Assembly (NCBI RefSeq): GCF_009861505.1
Contig: NZ_WTFT01000040.1
Location: 62,001 to 126,000, forward strand
Length of the DNA stretch: 64,000 nt
Reading direction: 5' to 3'
Origin: Pseudomonas izuensis
GTDB taxonomy: Bacteria; Pseudomonadota; Gammaproteobacteria; Pseudomonadales; Pseudomonadaceae
Shown: in pieces, positions 39,512 to 47,889 of the stretch
Layout: every line of letters starts with the position of its first letter
Numbering within the stretch: position 1 is the first letter of the stretch
Notes under the pieces: generated by a model
Databases searched by the model: none
What the model was told of the DNA's origin: nothing
What the model saw: only the letters and a program-made list of their open reading frames with translations
Translations under genes and position numbers: made by a program

Positions 39512-41611
39512 ATGCAAACTTTTTTTATCGCTCCCACCGACTTTGGTGTGGGCCTGACCTCCATCAGCCTGGGGCTGGTGCGTACCCTTGAGCGGGCCGG
39601 CCTCAAGGTCGGCTTCTTCAAACCGATTGCCCAGCCGCATCCGGGTGATACGGGACCTGAGCGCTCCACCGAACTGGTGGCCCGCACCCACGGCCTGAAA
39701 CCGCCGCAACCGCTGGGTCTGGCCCATGTCGAGCGGATGCTCGGCGATGGTCAGCTGGATGAGTTGCTTGAAGAAATCATCACCCTCTATCAGCAGGCTG
39801 CCATCGGCAAGGACGTGCTGATCGTGGAGGGCATGGTGCCGACCCGCAGCGCCAGTTACGCCGCGCGGGTCAACCTGCACCTGGCCAAGAGCCTCGATGC
39901 CGAAGTGATCCTGGTGTCGGCACCGGAAAACGAGGTGCTGACCGAATTGTCCGGCCGCGTGGAATTGCAGGCGCAGTTGTTCGGCGGTCCGAAAGACCCG
40001 AAAGTCCTCGGCGTGATCCTCAACAAGGTCAAGACCGAGGAGAGCATGGAGGCTTTCGCTGCACGTCTGAACGAGCATTCGCCACTGTTGCGCAGTGGCG
40101 ATTTCCGTCTGCTGGGCTGTATCCCGTTTCAGCCGGAACTGAACGCCCCGCGCACGCGCGACGTGGCCGATCTGATGGGTGCCCAGGTGCTCAACGCCGG
40201 TGACTATGAAACCCGGCGCATGACCAAAATCATCATCTGCGCGCGCACCATGCGCAACACCGTGGAGCTGCTCAAGCCTGGCGTGCTGGTGGTGACCCCC
40301 GGCGATCGCGACGACATCATCCTCGCCGTGAGCCTCGCGGCCATGAACGGCGTGCCCCTGGCCGGCCTGCTGCTGACCAGTGACACCCTGCCCGACCCGC
40401 GCATCATGGACCTCTGCCGTGGCGCCTTGCAGGCCGGCCTGCCGGTGTTGTCGGTGAGCACCGGTTCCTACGACACCGCCAACCAGCTGAACGGCCTGAA
40501 CAAGGAAATCCCGATCGACGACCGCGAGCGCGCGGAGATCATCACCGATTTCGTCGCCAGCCATCTGGATGCCAACTGGCTGCACCAGCGCTGCGGCACG
40601 CCACGGGAAATGCGCCTGTCGCCAGCGGTGTTTCGCTATCAGTTGATCCAGCGCGCACAGACCGCCAACAAACGCATCGTGTTGCCCGAAGGCAGCGAGC
40701 CATTGACCGTACAGGCGGCGGCGATCTGCCAGGCCCGTGGCATTGCCCGCTGCGTTCTGCTGGCCAAACCGGCCGACGTCGAAGCTGTCGCCCGCGCCCA
40801 GGGCATCGAACTGCCACCGGGGCTGGAGATCCTCGATCCGGACCTGATCCGTGAGCGCTACGTCGAGCCGATGGTGAAGTTGCGCAAGAGCAAAAGCCTC
40901 AACGCGCCAATGGCCGAGCAACAACTGGAAGACACCGTGGTGATCGGCACCATGATGCTGGCGCTGGATGAAGTCGACGGCCTGGTATCGGGTGTCATTC
41001 ACTCCACCGCCAACACCATCCGCCCGGCCCTCCAGCTGATTAAAACGGCGCCGGGCTGCACCCTGGTGTCGTCGGTATTCTTCATGCTGTTTCCGGAAGA
41101 AGTGCTGGTCTATGGCGACTGCGTGATGAACCCGCACCCAAGTGCCAGCGAACTGGCGGAGATTGCCCTGCAAAGCGCCGACTCGGCGGCGGCATTCGGT
41201 ATCACGCCACGGGTGGCGATGATCAGTTACTCCAGCGGTGAATCGGCCAGTGGCGAAGAAGTCGAGAAAGTACGCGAGGCGACCTTGCTCGCCCATGAAC
41301 AGCAACACTCGCTGCTGATCGACGGCCCGTTGCAGTACGATGCCGCCGCCAACGAAACCGTGGCCCGGCAACTGGCGCCGAACAGTCAGGTGGCCGGTCG
41401 CGCCACGGTGTTCGTGTTCCCGGACCTCAACACCGGCAACACCACCCACAAAGCCGTGCAGCGCAGCGCCGACTGCGTCAGTCTCGGGCCGATGCTGCAA
41501 GGCCTGCGCAAACCGGTGAACGATTTGCCGCGCGGCGCGCAGGTCGATGACATCGTTTACACCATCGCCTTGACCGCGATTCAGGCAGCCAACCGACCCA
41601 TGGATGTTTAA
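39512..41611 (+). CDS. pta: Phosphate acetyltransferase (long form)
   Basis: A 699-residue enzyme interconverting acetyl-CoA and acetyl phosphate. The N-terminal P-loop/BioD-like domain spans about 1-210 (IAPTDFGVGLTSISLG). A DRTGG domain follows, and then the catalytic C-terminal domain from about 385 (VLPEGSEPLTVQAA, HSTANTIRPALQLIKT, MISYSSGESASGEE, FPDLNTGNTTHKAVQR). The length matches the pseudomonad long form. The start at 39512 has CAGAGAA upstream. It is followed without gap by an acyltransferase gene. No acetate kinase gene lies in the window, although ackA is usually a neighbour. Confidence 0.96.
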   Translation: MQTFFIAPTDFGVGLTSISLGLVRTLERAGLKVGFFKPIAQPHPGDTGPERSTELVARTHGLKPPQPLGLAHVERMLGDGQLDELLEEIITLYQQAAIGKDVLIVEGMVPTRSASYAARVNLHLAKSLDAEVILVSAPENEVLTELSGRVELQAQLFGGPKDPKVLGVILNKVKTEESMEAFAARLNEHSPLLRSGDFRLLGCIPFQPELNAPRTRDVADLMGAQVLNAGDYETRRMTKIIICARTMRNTVELLKPGVLVVTPGDRDDIILAVSLAAMNGVPLAGLLLTSDTLPDPRIMDLCRGALQAGLPVLSVSTGSYDTANQLNGLNKEIPIDDRERAEIITDFVASHLDANWLHQRCGTPREMRLSPAVFRYQLIQRAQTANKRIVLPEGSEPLTVQAAAICQARGIARCVLLAKPADVEAVARAQGIELPPGLEILDPDLIRERYVEPMVKLRKSKSLNAPMAEQQLEDTVVIGTMMLALDEVDGLVSGVIHSTANTIRPALQLIKTAPGCTLVSSVFFMLFPEEVLVYGDCVMNPHPSASELAEIALQSADSAAAFGITPRVAMISYSSGESASGEEVEKVREATLLAHEQQHSLLIDGPLQYDAAANETVARQLAPNSQVAGRATVFVFPDLNTGNTTHKAVQRSADCVSLGPMLQGLRKPVNDLPRGAQVDDIVYTIALTAIQAANRPMDV

Positions 41612-42517
41612 ATGCTGGATTTTCTCCCTGCCCCCGTGCGCGGCGTGATCGCCGCGCTGCTGTTGGCGCTCAATACGATTTTGCTCTGCTCGTTTCTGTT
41701 CTGCGTGGCGCTGGTCAAGGTATTGCCGTTCGCCGCCACCCAACGTCTGGCACTCTGGTTGATGAGCCATACCCATGAAGCCTGGATCAGCCTCAACAAG
41801 GGCTGGATGAATCTGGTCCGCCGAACGCGCTGGCACATCACCGGCCTGCAAGGCCTCGACTATCAGCACTCGTACCTGATCACCAGCAACCACCAGAGCT
41901 GGGTTGATATTCTGGTGCTGCAATACGCGCTCAATCGGCGCATCCAGCCGTTGAAGTTCTTTCTCAAGCAGGAGCTGATCTGGGTGCCGGTGATTGGACT
42001 GGCGTGGTGGGCGCTCGGCTTTCCGTTCATGAAACGCTACTCCAAGGCCTATCTGGAAAAGCACCCGGAGAAGAAAGGCAAGGACCTGGAAACCACCCGC
42101 AAGACCTGCGCGAAATTTCGTGACAACCCGGTGGGCATTTTCAACTTCGTTGAAGGCACACGCTTCACCGAAGGCAAGCATGCCCAGCAACAATCACCGT
42201 TCAAATATCTGCTCAAACCCAAGGCCGGTGGCATTGCGTTTGTGCTGGATGCGATGGGCGAGCAGCTGGAATCGATCGTCAACGTGACCATCCATTATCC
42301 GGCAGGTCGTCCCGGCTTCTGGGACCTGCTGTGTGGGAACGTGAAGGATGTAGTGGTGCATTTTCAGGAACTGAACATTCCGCCGCAGTTCATCGGCAAG
42401 AACTATGACCAGGATGGCGAGTACCGCTTGCAGTTCCAGGGTTGGATCAACCAGTTGTGGCAGGACAAGGATGCGTTGTTGGGGCAGATGCATCGGGAGT
42501 ATCCTGCGAAGTCTTGA
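41612..42517 (+). CDS. YihG/PlsC-like lysophospholipid acyltransferase
   Basis: A 301-residue membrane-bound acyltransferase of the PlsC superfamily. The catalytic HxxxxD is in SNHQSWVDILVL and the phosphate-binding motif is FVEGTRF. An N-terminal transmembrane helix spans about residues 10-40. The order and spacing resemble E. coli YihG, which transfers acyl chains to lysophospholipids. It begins directly after the pta stop (TAAATG), so the two are co-translated, as in P. aeruginosa from memory. Confidence 0.9.
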   Translation: MLDFLPAPVRGVIAALLLALNTILLCSFLFCVALVKVLPFAATQRLALWLMSHTHEAWISLNKGWMNLVRRTRWHITGLQGLDYQHSYLITSNHQSWVDILVLQYALNRRIQPLKFFLKQELIWVPVIGLAWWALGFPFMKRYSKAYLEKHPEKKGKDLETTRKTCAKFRDNPVGIFNFVEGTRFTEGKHAQQQSPFKYLLKPKAGGIAFVLDAMGEQLESIVNVTIHYPAGRPGFWDLLCGNVKDVVVHFQELNIPPQFIGKNYDQDGEYRLQFQGWINQLWQDKDALLGQMHREYPAKS

Positions 42518-42530
42518 GGCGCCTGTACCG

Positions 42531-42628
42531 GCCTCATCGCGGGCAAGCCTTGCTCCCACAGGTTAGTGTCGTGCTCAAGGTGGTGACCCCCCGAAATCTG
42601 TGGGAGCAAGGCTTGCCCGCGATGACGG
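42531..42628. repeat. REPIN
   Basis: Arms based on GGGAGCAAGGCTTGCCCGCG and complement around a 36-base loop. It is a different core variant from the other REPINs and lies between the acyltransferase gene and cysNC. Confidence 0.9.
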
Positions 42629-42640
42629 ACTTAAGGACAC

Positions 42641-42679
42641 AAAAAACCCGCCGATGATCACCCACCGGCGGGTTTTTTC
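42641..42679. terminator. Bidirectional terminator between the acyltransferase gene and cysNC
   Basis: AAAAAACCCGCCG / CGGCGGGTTTTTT hairpin with a loop of about 13 bases, flanked by A and T tracts in both directions. Confidence 0.93.
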
Positions 42680-42717
42680 TTGCAGCTTGAAGCTAAAAGC
42701 TTGTCACTGCTTCCAAC

Positions 42718-44616
42718 TTAGATCGCGCCACGCTTGCGCAGCAGCTCCAGCACCTGCTTGACGCCTTCTTCCAGCGACACGGACTGGGTATCGATCACCA
42801 GGTCGGCATCCAGCGGCACGTCGTACGGGAAGGACTCGCCCGGGATATTATCCCCGGCCGCCGCGTACAGGCCTTGCGGATCACGCTCGGCACACACTGT
42901 CGGCGACGCCTGGACGTAGACCGTCAGCAGACGCTCCTTGCCGATCAGCTCTTTGGCCTGCTCACGACCTTCGGCACTCGGTGCAACGAACGCTGCGAGG
43001 GTCAGCAGACCGGCTTCGTTGAACTGACGCGCCACGTGCGCGGCGCGACGCCAGTTCTCGGTGCGCCCGGCACGATCCTGTGGCAGACCTTTGTTCAGGT
43101 CGTGACGAAGGTTCTGGCCATCGAGCACAAACACCGCACGGCCCAGGTCGAACAACTTGCGTTCTACCGCATAGGCCAGTGTACTTTTGCCCGCACCCGA
43201 CAAGCCGCTGAACAACACGGTGGCCGGTTGCTGGCCGAAGCGCTGGGCGCGTTCCTCGGTGGCGACGTGGGCCAGTTTGCCGTGGTGCGTGCTGGTGCCA
43301 TGGGCCAGGGGTTGAGCAACGATCATGCCGGCGCCGACGGTGCCGTTGGTCAAGCGGTCGATGATGATGAAAGCGCCGGTGGTGCGGTTGCTGTCGTAAC
43401 CATCGAGGGCAATCGGCGCGTCGAGCGCGATCTTGACCTTGCCGATTTCATTCAGCTGCAGCGCACTGGCCGGGCCTTCCTCAAGGGTGTTCACGTCGAC
43501 CTTGTTGACGATACTGGCAATGGAGCCTGGTACGTAACTGGTGGCGCGCTTGAAGTCGTATTTCTTGCCCGGCAGCATCGGCTCTTCAGCCATCCACACA
43601 AGCATCGCTTCGAAGCTGTCGGTGACTGGCGGCACGTTGTCGGCGTGCACCAGCAAGTCGCCACGGGAAATGTCGATTTCGTCTTCCATGGTCAGCGTCA
43701 CGGCTTGACCTGGACCCGCGTGCTCCAGTTCACCTTCGAAGGTGACAATGGATTTCACGCGGCTGCTTTTGCCCGACGGCAACACCACGACTTCGTCGCC
43801 CTTCTTGACGATGCCGCTGGCCAGGGTGCCGGCGAAACCACGGAAGTTCAGGTTCGGACGGTTGACGTACTGCACCGGGAAACGCAGGTCGGTGAAGTTG
43901 CGGTCGCCCGCCACTTCCACGGTCTCGAGAATTTCCATCAGCGACTGGCCGGTGTACCACGGCGAGCGTTCGGATTTGTTCACGACGTTGTCGCCCTTCA
44001 GTGCCGACATCGGCACGAAGTGCATGCTGGTTGGCTTGAGCTTCAAGCCTTCGGCGAACTGCAGGTAGTCGGCCTTGATCGACTCGAACACGCCCTGATC
44101 GAAATCCTTGAGGTCCATCTTGTTGATGGCGACGACGATATGCTTGATGCCCAGCAGCGAGGCGATGAAGCTGTGGCGACGGGTCTGGGTCTGCACGCCA
44201 TAACGGGCGTCGACCAGGATGATCGCCAGGTCACAGGTGGACGCACCGGTGGCCATGTTGCGGGTGTACTGCTCATGGCCGGGGGTATCGGCAATGATGA
44301 ATTTGCGCTTGGCGGTGGAGAAGTAGCGGTAGGCGACATCGATGGTGATGCCTTGCTCACGCTCGGCCTGCAGGCCGTCGACCAGCAACGCCAGGTCGAT
44401 GTCTTCACCGGTGGTGCCGACTTTTTTCGAGTCGCGGGTAATGGCTTCCAGGTGATCTTCGTAGATCATCTTGGAGTCGTGCAGCAGGCGCCCGATCAGG
44501 GTGCTCTTGCCGTCGTCGACGTTACCGCAGGTCAGAAAGCGCAGCAGCTCTTTACGTTCGTGCTGGCCCAGGTAGGCGAGGATGTCCTCGCTGATCAAAT
44601 CAGATTGATGCGACAT
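42718..44616 (-). CDS. cysNC: Bifunctional sulfate adenylyltransferase subunit 1 / adenylylsulfate kinase
   Basis: A 632-residue fusion. The N-terminal GTPase half (CysN) has the G1 loop GNVDDGKST (31-39), G3 DTPGHEQYTRNMA and G4 NKMD; it drives ATP sulfurylase in complex with CysD. The C-terminal half (CysC) has P-loop GLSGAGKST (471-479) and phosphorylates APS to PAPS; FVAPSAEGREQAK belongs to this domain. The fusion is typical of pseudomonads. AAGGGG precedes the ATG. It follows cysD by nine bases in one operon. Confidence 0.97.
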   Translation of the reverse strand: MSHQSDLISEDILAYLGQHERKELLRFLTCGNVDDGKSTLIGRLLHDSKMIYEDHLEAITRDSKKVGTTGEDIDLALLVDGLQAEREQGITIDVAYRYFSTAKRKFIIADTPGHEQYTRNMATGASTCDLAIILVDARYGVQTQTRRHSFIASLLGIKHIVVAINKMDLKDFDQGVFESIKADYLQFAEGLKLKPTSMHFVPMSALKGDNVVNKSERSPWYTGQSLMEILETVEVAGDRNFTDLRFPVQYVNRPNLNFRGFAGTLASGIVKKGDEVVVLPSGKSSRVKSIVTFEGELEHAGPGQAVTLTMEDEIDISRGDLLVHADNVPPVTDSFEAMLVWMAEEPMLPGKKYDFKRATSYVPGSIASIVNKVDVNTLEEGPASALQLNEIGKVKIALDAPIALDGYDSNRTTGAFIIIDRLTNGTVGAGMIVAQPLAHGTSTHHGKLAHVATEERAQRFGQQPATVLFSGLSGAGKSTLAYAVERKLFDLGRAVFVLDGQNLRHDLNKGLPQDRAGRTENWRRAAHVARQFNEAGLLTLAAFVAPSAEGREQAKELIGKERLLTVYVQASPTVCAERDPQGLYAAAGDNIPGESFPYDVPLDADLVIDTQSVSLEEGVKQVLELLRKRGAI

Positions 44617-44625
44617 GACAGCCCC

Positions 44626-45543
44626 TTAGAAATAACCTTGACGTTTTTTGTCTTCCATCGAGCCTGCGCCATCGTGGTCGATGACACGGCCCTGGCGCTC
44701 GGAAGTTCGCGTCAGGAGCATTTCCTGAATGATGTCCGTGAGGCTTTCGGCCTCGGACTCCACCGCGCCCGTCAACGGGTAGCAGCCAAGGGTACGGAAA
44801 CGCACTTTCTTTTTGACGATGCGGGCTTTGTCTTCATCGCTCAAGTGCTCGAGGATGCGCTCGTCGTCAATCATGATCAGGGTGCCGTTCTTCTCGATGA
44901 CTTCACGCTCGGCGGCGAAGTACAGCGGCACGATCGGGATGCCTTCGAGGTAGATGTACTGCCAGATGTCCAGCTCGGTCCAGTTCGACAGCGGGAACAC
45001 GCGGATCGACTCGCCCTTGTTAACCTTGCCGTTGTAGACGTTCCACAACTCGGGACGCTGGTTTTTCGGATCCCAGCGGTGCTTGCTGTCGCGGAACGAG
45101 TACACGCGCTCCTTGGCGCGGGATTTCTCTTCATCGCGACGGGCGCCGCCGAAGGCGGCATCGAAACCATGCTTGTCCAGTGCCTGTTTCAGGCCCTCGG
45201 TCTTCATGATGTCGGTGTGCTTGGCGCTGCCGTGGGTGAACGGGTTGATGTTCTGCGCCACGCCGTCCGGGTTGACGTGGGTGATCAGGTCCAGGCCCAG
45301 CTCGGCGACCATCTTGTCGCGGAAGGCGTACATCTCCTGGAATTTCCAGCGAGTGTCGACGTGCATCACCGGAAACGGCAGCTTGCCGGGGAAGAATGCC
45401 TTGCGTGCCAGGTGCAGCATCACGGCGGAGTCTTTACCGATGGAGTACAGCATCACCGGGTTATCGAACTCGGCGGCCACCTCGCGGATGATGTGGATGC
45501 TTTCCGCCTCCAGCTGTTTCAGATGCGTCAGTTTGTCGACCAT
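44626..45543 (-). CDS. cysD: Sulfate adenylyltransferase subunit 2
   Basis: Catalytic ATP-sulfurylase subunit (305 aa) of the PAPS-reductase/N-type ATP pyrophosphatase fold, forming APS from sulfate and ATP. The PP-loop variant is YSIGKDSAVMLHLA (33-46). Later motifs VDTRWKFQEMYAFRD, AFGGARRDEEKSRAKER and VFPLSNWTELDIWQYI are complete. It is first in cysD-cysNC. The gene upstream is across a REPIN, and no CysB site could be assigned by eye. Confidence 0.97.
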   Translation of the reverse strand: MVDKLTHLKQLEAESIHIIREVAAEFDNPVMLYSIGKDSAVMLHLARKAFFPGKLPFPVMHVDTRWKFQEMYAFRDKMVAELGLDLITHVNPDGVAQNINPFTHGSAKHTDIMKTEGLKQALDKHGFDAAFGGARRDEEKSRAKERVYSFRDSKHRWDPKNQRPELWNVYNGKVNKGESIRVFPLSNWTELDIWQYIYLEGIPIVPLYFAAEREVIEKNGTLIMIDDERILEHLSDEDKARIVKKKVRFRTLGCYPLTGAVESEAESLTDIIQEMLLTRTSERQGRVIDHDGAGSMEDKKRQGYF

Positions 45544-45686
45544 GGCTACTCACGAAATCTTTCTTATGAACGGCCAGCGGGCCGTGTTCGAGCGAGGAAT
45601 CCTAGCACAGCGACCTCTTCTAATCAGGACGCCAACTAGATCGAAAGAGCATATGAATATGCCTGCCTGTTTGGGCGAAACGCGCC

Positions 45687-45792
45687 CCCTGTAGGAGCGA
45701 GCCTGCTCGCGATGGTCGTCAACGAAAACACAGGGAGTCTGACACCCCGTGGTGTTCTCAGGTACATCGCGAGCAGGCTCGCTCCTACAGGG
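45687..45792. repeat. REPIN, loop subtype 1
   Basis: Arms CCCTGTAGGAGCGAGCCTGC and complement, with a 50-base loop starting GGTCGTCAACGAAAACACAG as in the element at 37932. It lies between cysD and the nif3-like gene. Confidence 0.92.
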
Positions 45793-45806
45793 ATCGCGTT
45801 TGCCCG

Positions 45807-46565
45807 TTAGATCGGGTTGGGGCAATCGATGAAGATGTGCTCGAGGGCAAACCGCTTCGCCAGATAGTCACCCAGCGCCTGTACGCCATAGCGCTCAGTG
45901 GCATGGTGACCGGCGGCGATGAAGCTGATGTCGTTTTCCCGGGCGCTGTGGAAAGTCTGCTCGGACGCTTCACCGCTGATGTACAGATCGACACCCGCCA
46001 GGATCGCCTGATCGATGTAACCCTGACCACCACCGGTGCACCAGCCAACGCGACGAATCATTGCGCTGCCCTCAACAAGCAACGGCTCGCGGCCCATGAC
46101 TTCCTGCACGCGGCGGGCGAAATCCCGGGGTGTCATCGGTTCGCTCAACGAGCCGACCAGGCCGACGATTTTCAGATTGTCGGGATCGAGCGGGCCTTCG
46201 ACGGTGATGTCGAGCTGCCGTGCGAGCTGCACGTTATTGCCCACGTCAGGGTGCAGGTCCAGCGGCAGGTGATAGGACAACAGACTGATGTCGTGCTTGA
46301 GCAGGGTCTTCAAGCGGCGCTGCTTCATGCCGGTGATGCACGGGTTTTCACCTTTCCAGAAGTAGCCGTGGTGCACCAGCACCAGATCGGCATTGGCTTC
46401 GACGGCGGCATCGAGCAATGCCTGGCTGGCGGTGACGCCACTGACAATGCGCATCACTTGCGGCCGACCCTCAACCTGCAGGCCGTTAGGGCAATAATCG
46501 GCAATCTTTGCACTGTTCAGGTAACGGTCGGCTTCTTCGACGAGTGTGCTCAGGGCGACGGCCAT
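45807..46565 (-). CDS. Nif3-like dinuclear metal centre protein (YbgI family)
   Basis: A 252-residue member of the NIF3/YbgI family, hexameric rings with two metal ions per subunit. Metal ligands appear in LVLVHHGYFWK (HH) and in SFIAAGHHATERYG with the downstream acidic residue. Assigned in E. coli to GTP cyclohydrolase-like or DNA-related roles without firm proof. AGGAG precedes the ATG at 46565. It is divergent from algW, as in P. aeruginosa. Confidence 0.93.
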   Translation of the reverse strand: MAVALSTLVEEADRYLNSAKIADYCPNGLQVEGRPQVMRIVSGVTASQALLDAAVEANADLVLVHHGYFWKGENPCITGMKQRRLKTLLKHDISLLSYHLPLDLHPDVGNNVQLARQLDITVEGPLDPDNLKIVGLVGSLSEPMTPRDFARRVQEVMGREPLLVEGSAMIRRVGWCTGGGQGYIDQAILAGVDLYISGEASEQTFHSARENDISFIAAGHHATERYGVQALGDYLAKRFALEHIFIDCPNPI

Positions 46566-46586
46566 AAAAGACTCCTAAATATCCCG

Positions 46587-46614
46587 TTCAGAGGCGCGCG
46601 CGGCCTCGTATAAT
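46587..46614 (+). promoter_or_regulatory. Sigma-70 promoter of algW
   Basis: -35 TTCAGA (46587-46592) and -10 TATAAT (46609-46614) with a 16-base spacer, about 54 bases before the algW start codon. Confidence 0.65.
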
Positions 46615-46667
46615 GCGCGACATTATGGGCGGTCTCTAACCGCCTGCAACCTCTCAGGACGTGCTTA

Positions 46668-47828
46668 ATGCTCAAGGCGCTGCGTTTTTCCGGCTGGCCG
46701 TTGTTGGCCGGCGTGCTTGTCGCTCTGTTAATCATCCAGCGTTACCCGCAGTGGGTCGGGCTTCCGAGCCTCGACGTCAATCTGCAACAAGCCCCTCAAA
46801 CCACGAGCATGCAGCAAGGTCCGGTGTCCTACTCCGAAGCGGTGATTACCGCCGCGCCTTCGGTGGTGAACCTGTACACCACCAAAGTCATCAACAAACC
46901 CAACCATCCATTGTTTGAAGATCCGCAGTTCCGGCGTTTCTTCGGCGACAACTCGCCCAAACAGAAGCGCATGGAATCGAGCCTCGGTTCCGGCGTAATC
47001 ATGAGCCCGGAAGGCTACATCCTGACCAACAACCACGTGACCACTGGCGCCGACCAGATCGTGGTGGCACTCAAGGACGGTCGTGAAACCCTGGCCCGGG
47101 TGATCGGCAGCGACCCGGAAACCGATCTCGCGGTGTTGAAGATCGACTTGAAGAATCTGCCTTCGATCACTGTCGGCCGCTCCGACAACATCCGCATCGG
47201 TGATGTCGCGCTGGCCATCGGCAACCCGTTCGGCGTCGGCCAGACTGTGACCATGGGCATCATCAGTGCCACCGGGCGCAATCAGTTGGGCCTGAACAAC
47301 TACGAAGACTTCATCCAGACCGATGCCGCCATCAACCCCGGCAACTCCGGCGGCGCGCTGGTGGACGCCAACGGCAACCTGACCGGCATCAACACGGCGA
47401 TTTTCTCCAAGTCCGGCGGCTCTCAGGGCATCGGCTTCGCGATCCCGGTCAAACTGGCGATGGAGGTGATGAAGTCGATCATCGAGCACGGCCAGGTGAT
47501 TCGTGGCTGGCTAGGCATCGAGGTACAGCCATTGAGCCAGGAACTGGCGGAATCCTTTGGTCTGTCGGGGCGCCCGGGCATTGTGGTCGCCGGGATTTTC
47601 CGCGACGGCCCAGCCCAGAAGGCCGGCCTGCAATTGGGGGACGTGATCCTCTCCATCGACGGAGAACCGGCGGGTGATGGTCGCCGTTCGATGAACCAGG
47701 TGGCACGGATCAAGCCGACCGACAAGGTCGTGGTCCAGGTGATGCGCAACGGCAAGGAACTCAAGCTCACCGCGGAAATCGGCCTGCGCCCGCCGCCCGC
47801 GCCGGTCAAAGAGAAAGAAGAAGAGTAA
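46668..47828 (+). CDS. algW: Periplasmic serine protease AlgW (DegS-like)
   Basis: A 386-residue membrane-anchored protease that senses misfolded outer-membrane proteins and makes the first cut in anti-sigma factor MucA, releasing AlgU (sigma-22). An N-terminal anchor helix spans residues 8-25. The trypsin-like domain has His123 (NNHV), Asp153 (ETDLAVLK) and Ser227 (NPGNSGGAL). One PDZ domain (about 272-368; GWLGIEVQPLSQELAESFGL) makes it DegS-like rather than DegP-like. The charged tail KEKEEE is unusual but harmless. It has its own promoter and a terminator-like palindrome after it. Confidence 0.95.
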   Translation: MLKALRFSGWPLLAGVLVALLIIQRYPQWVGLPSLDVNLQQAPQTTSMQQGPVSYSEAVITAAPSVVNLYTTKVINKPNHPLFEDPQFRRFFGDNSPKQKRMESSLGSGVIMSPEGYILTNNHVTTGADQIVVALKDGRETLARVIGSDPETDLAVLKIDLKNLPSITVGRSDNIRIGDVALAIGNPFGVGQTVTMGIISATGRNQLGLNNYEDFIQTDAAINPGNSGGALVDANGNLTGINTAIFSKSGGSQGIGFAIPVKLAMEVMKSIIEHGQVIRGWLGIEVQPLSQELAESFGLSGRPGIVVAGIFRDGPAQKAGLQLGDVILSIDGEPAGDGRRSMNQVARIKPTDKVVVQVMRNGKELKLTAEIGLRPPPAPVKEKEEE

Positions 47829-47842
47829 GCAGCTGATACATT

Positions 47843-47876
47843 CTCTTGCAGGAGCGAGCTTGCTCGCTCCTGCAAG
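47843..47876. terminator. REP-derived palindrome acting as terminator after algW
   Basis: CTTGCAGGAGCGAGC / GCTCGCTCCTGCAAG forms a nearly perfect stem with a two- to four-base loop, 15 bases past the algW stop. A weak T-tract (GGGTTAGTTTT) follows on the plus strand. The core matches the window's REP consensus, so a REP seems to have been recruited. Confidence 0.65.
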
Positions 47877-47889
47877 GGTTAGTTTTGGA

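Noticed and set aside
39197..42193. 998-codon open frame on the minus strand
   Set aside because: It is the exact antisense of pta and the acyltransferase gene, rich in His/Gln/Arg as expected for a GC-rich shadow frame, with no domain.
42874..45639. 921-codon open frame on the plus strand
   Set aside because: Antisense of cysNC and cysD; composition (many Val, His, Gln, Arg) and lack of any motif show it is a shadow.
2513..45792. Repeated palindromes considered as a CRISPR array
   Set aside because: Copies are kilobases apart, are inverted pairs rather than direct repeats with unique spacers, and no cas gene is present. They are REPINs.
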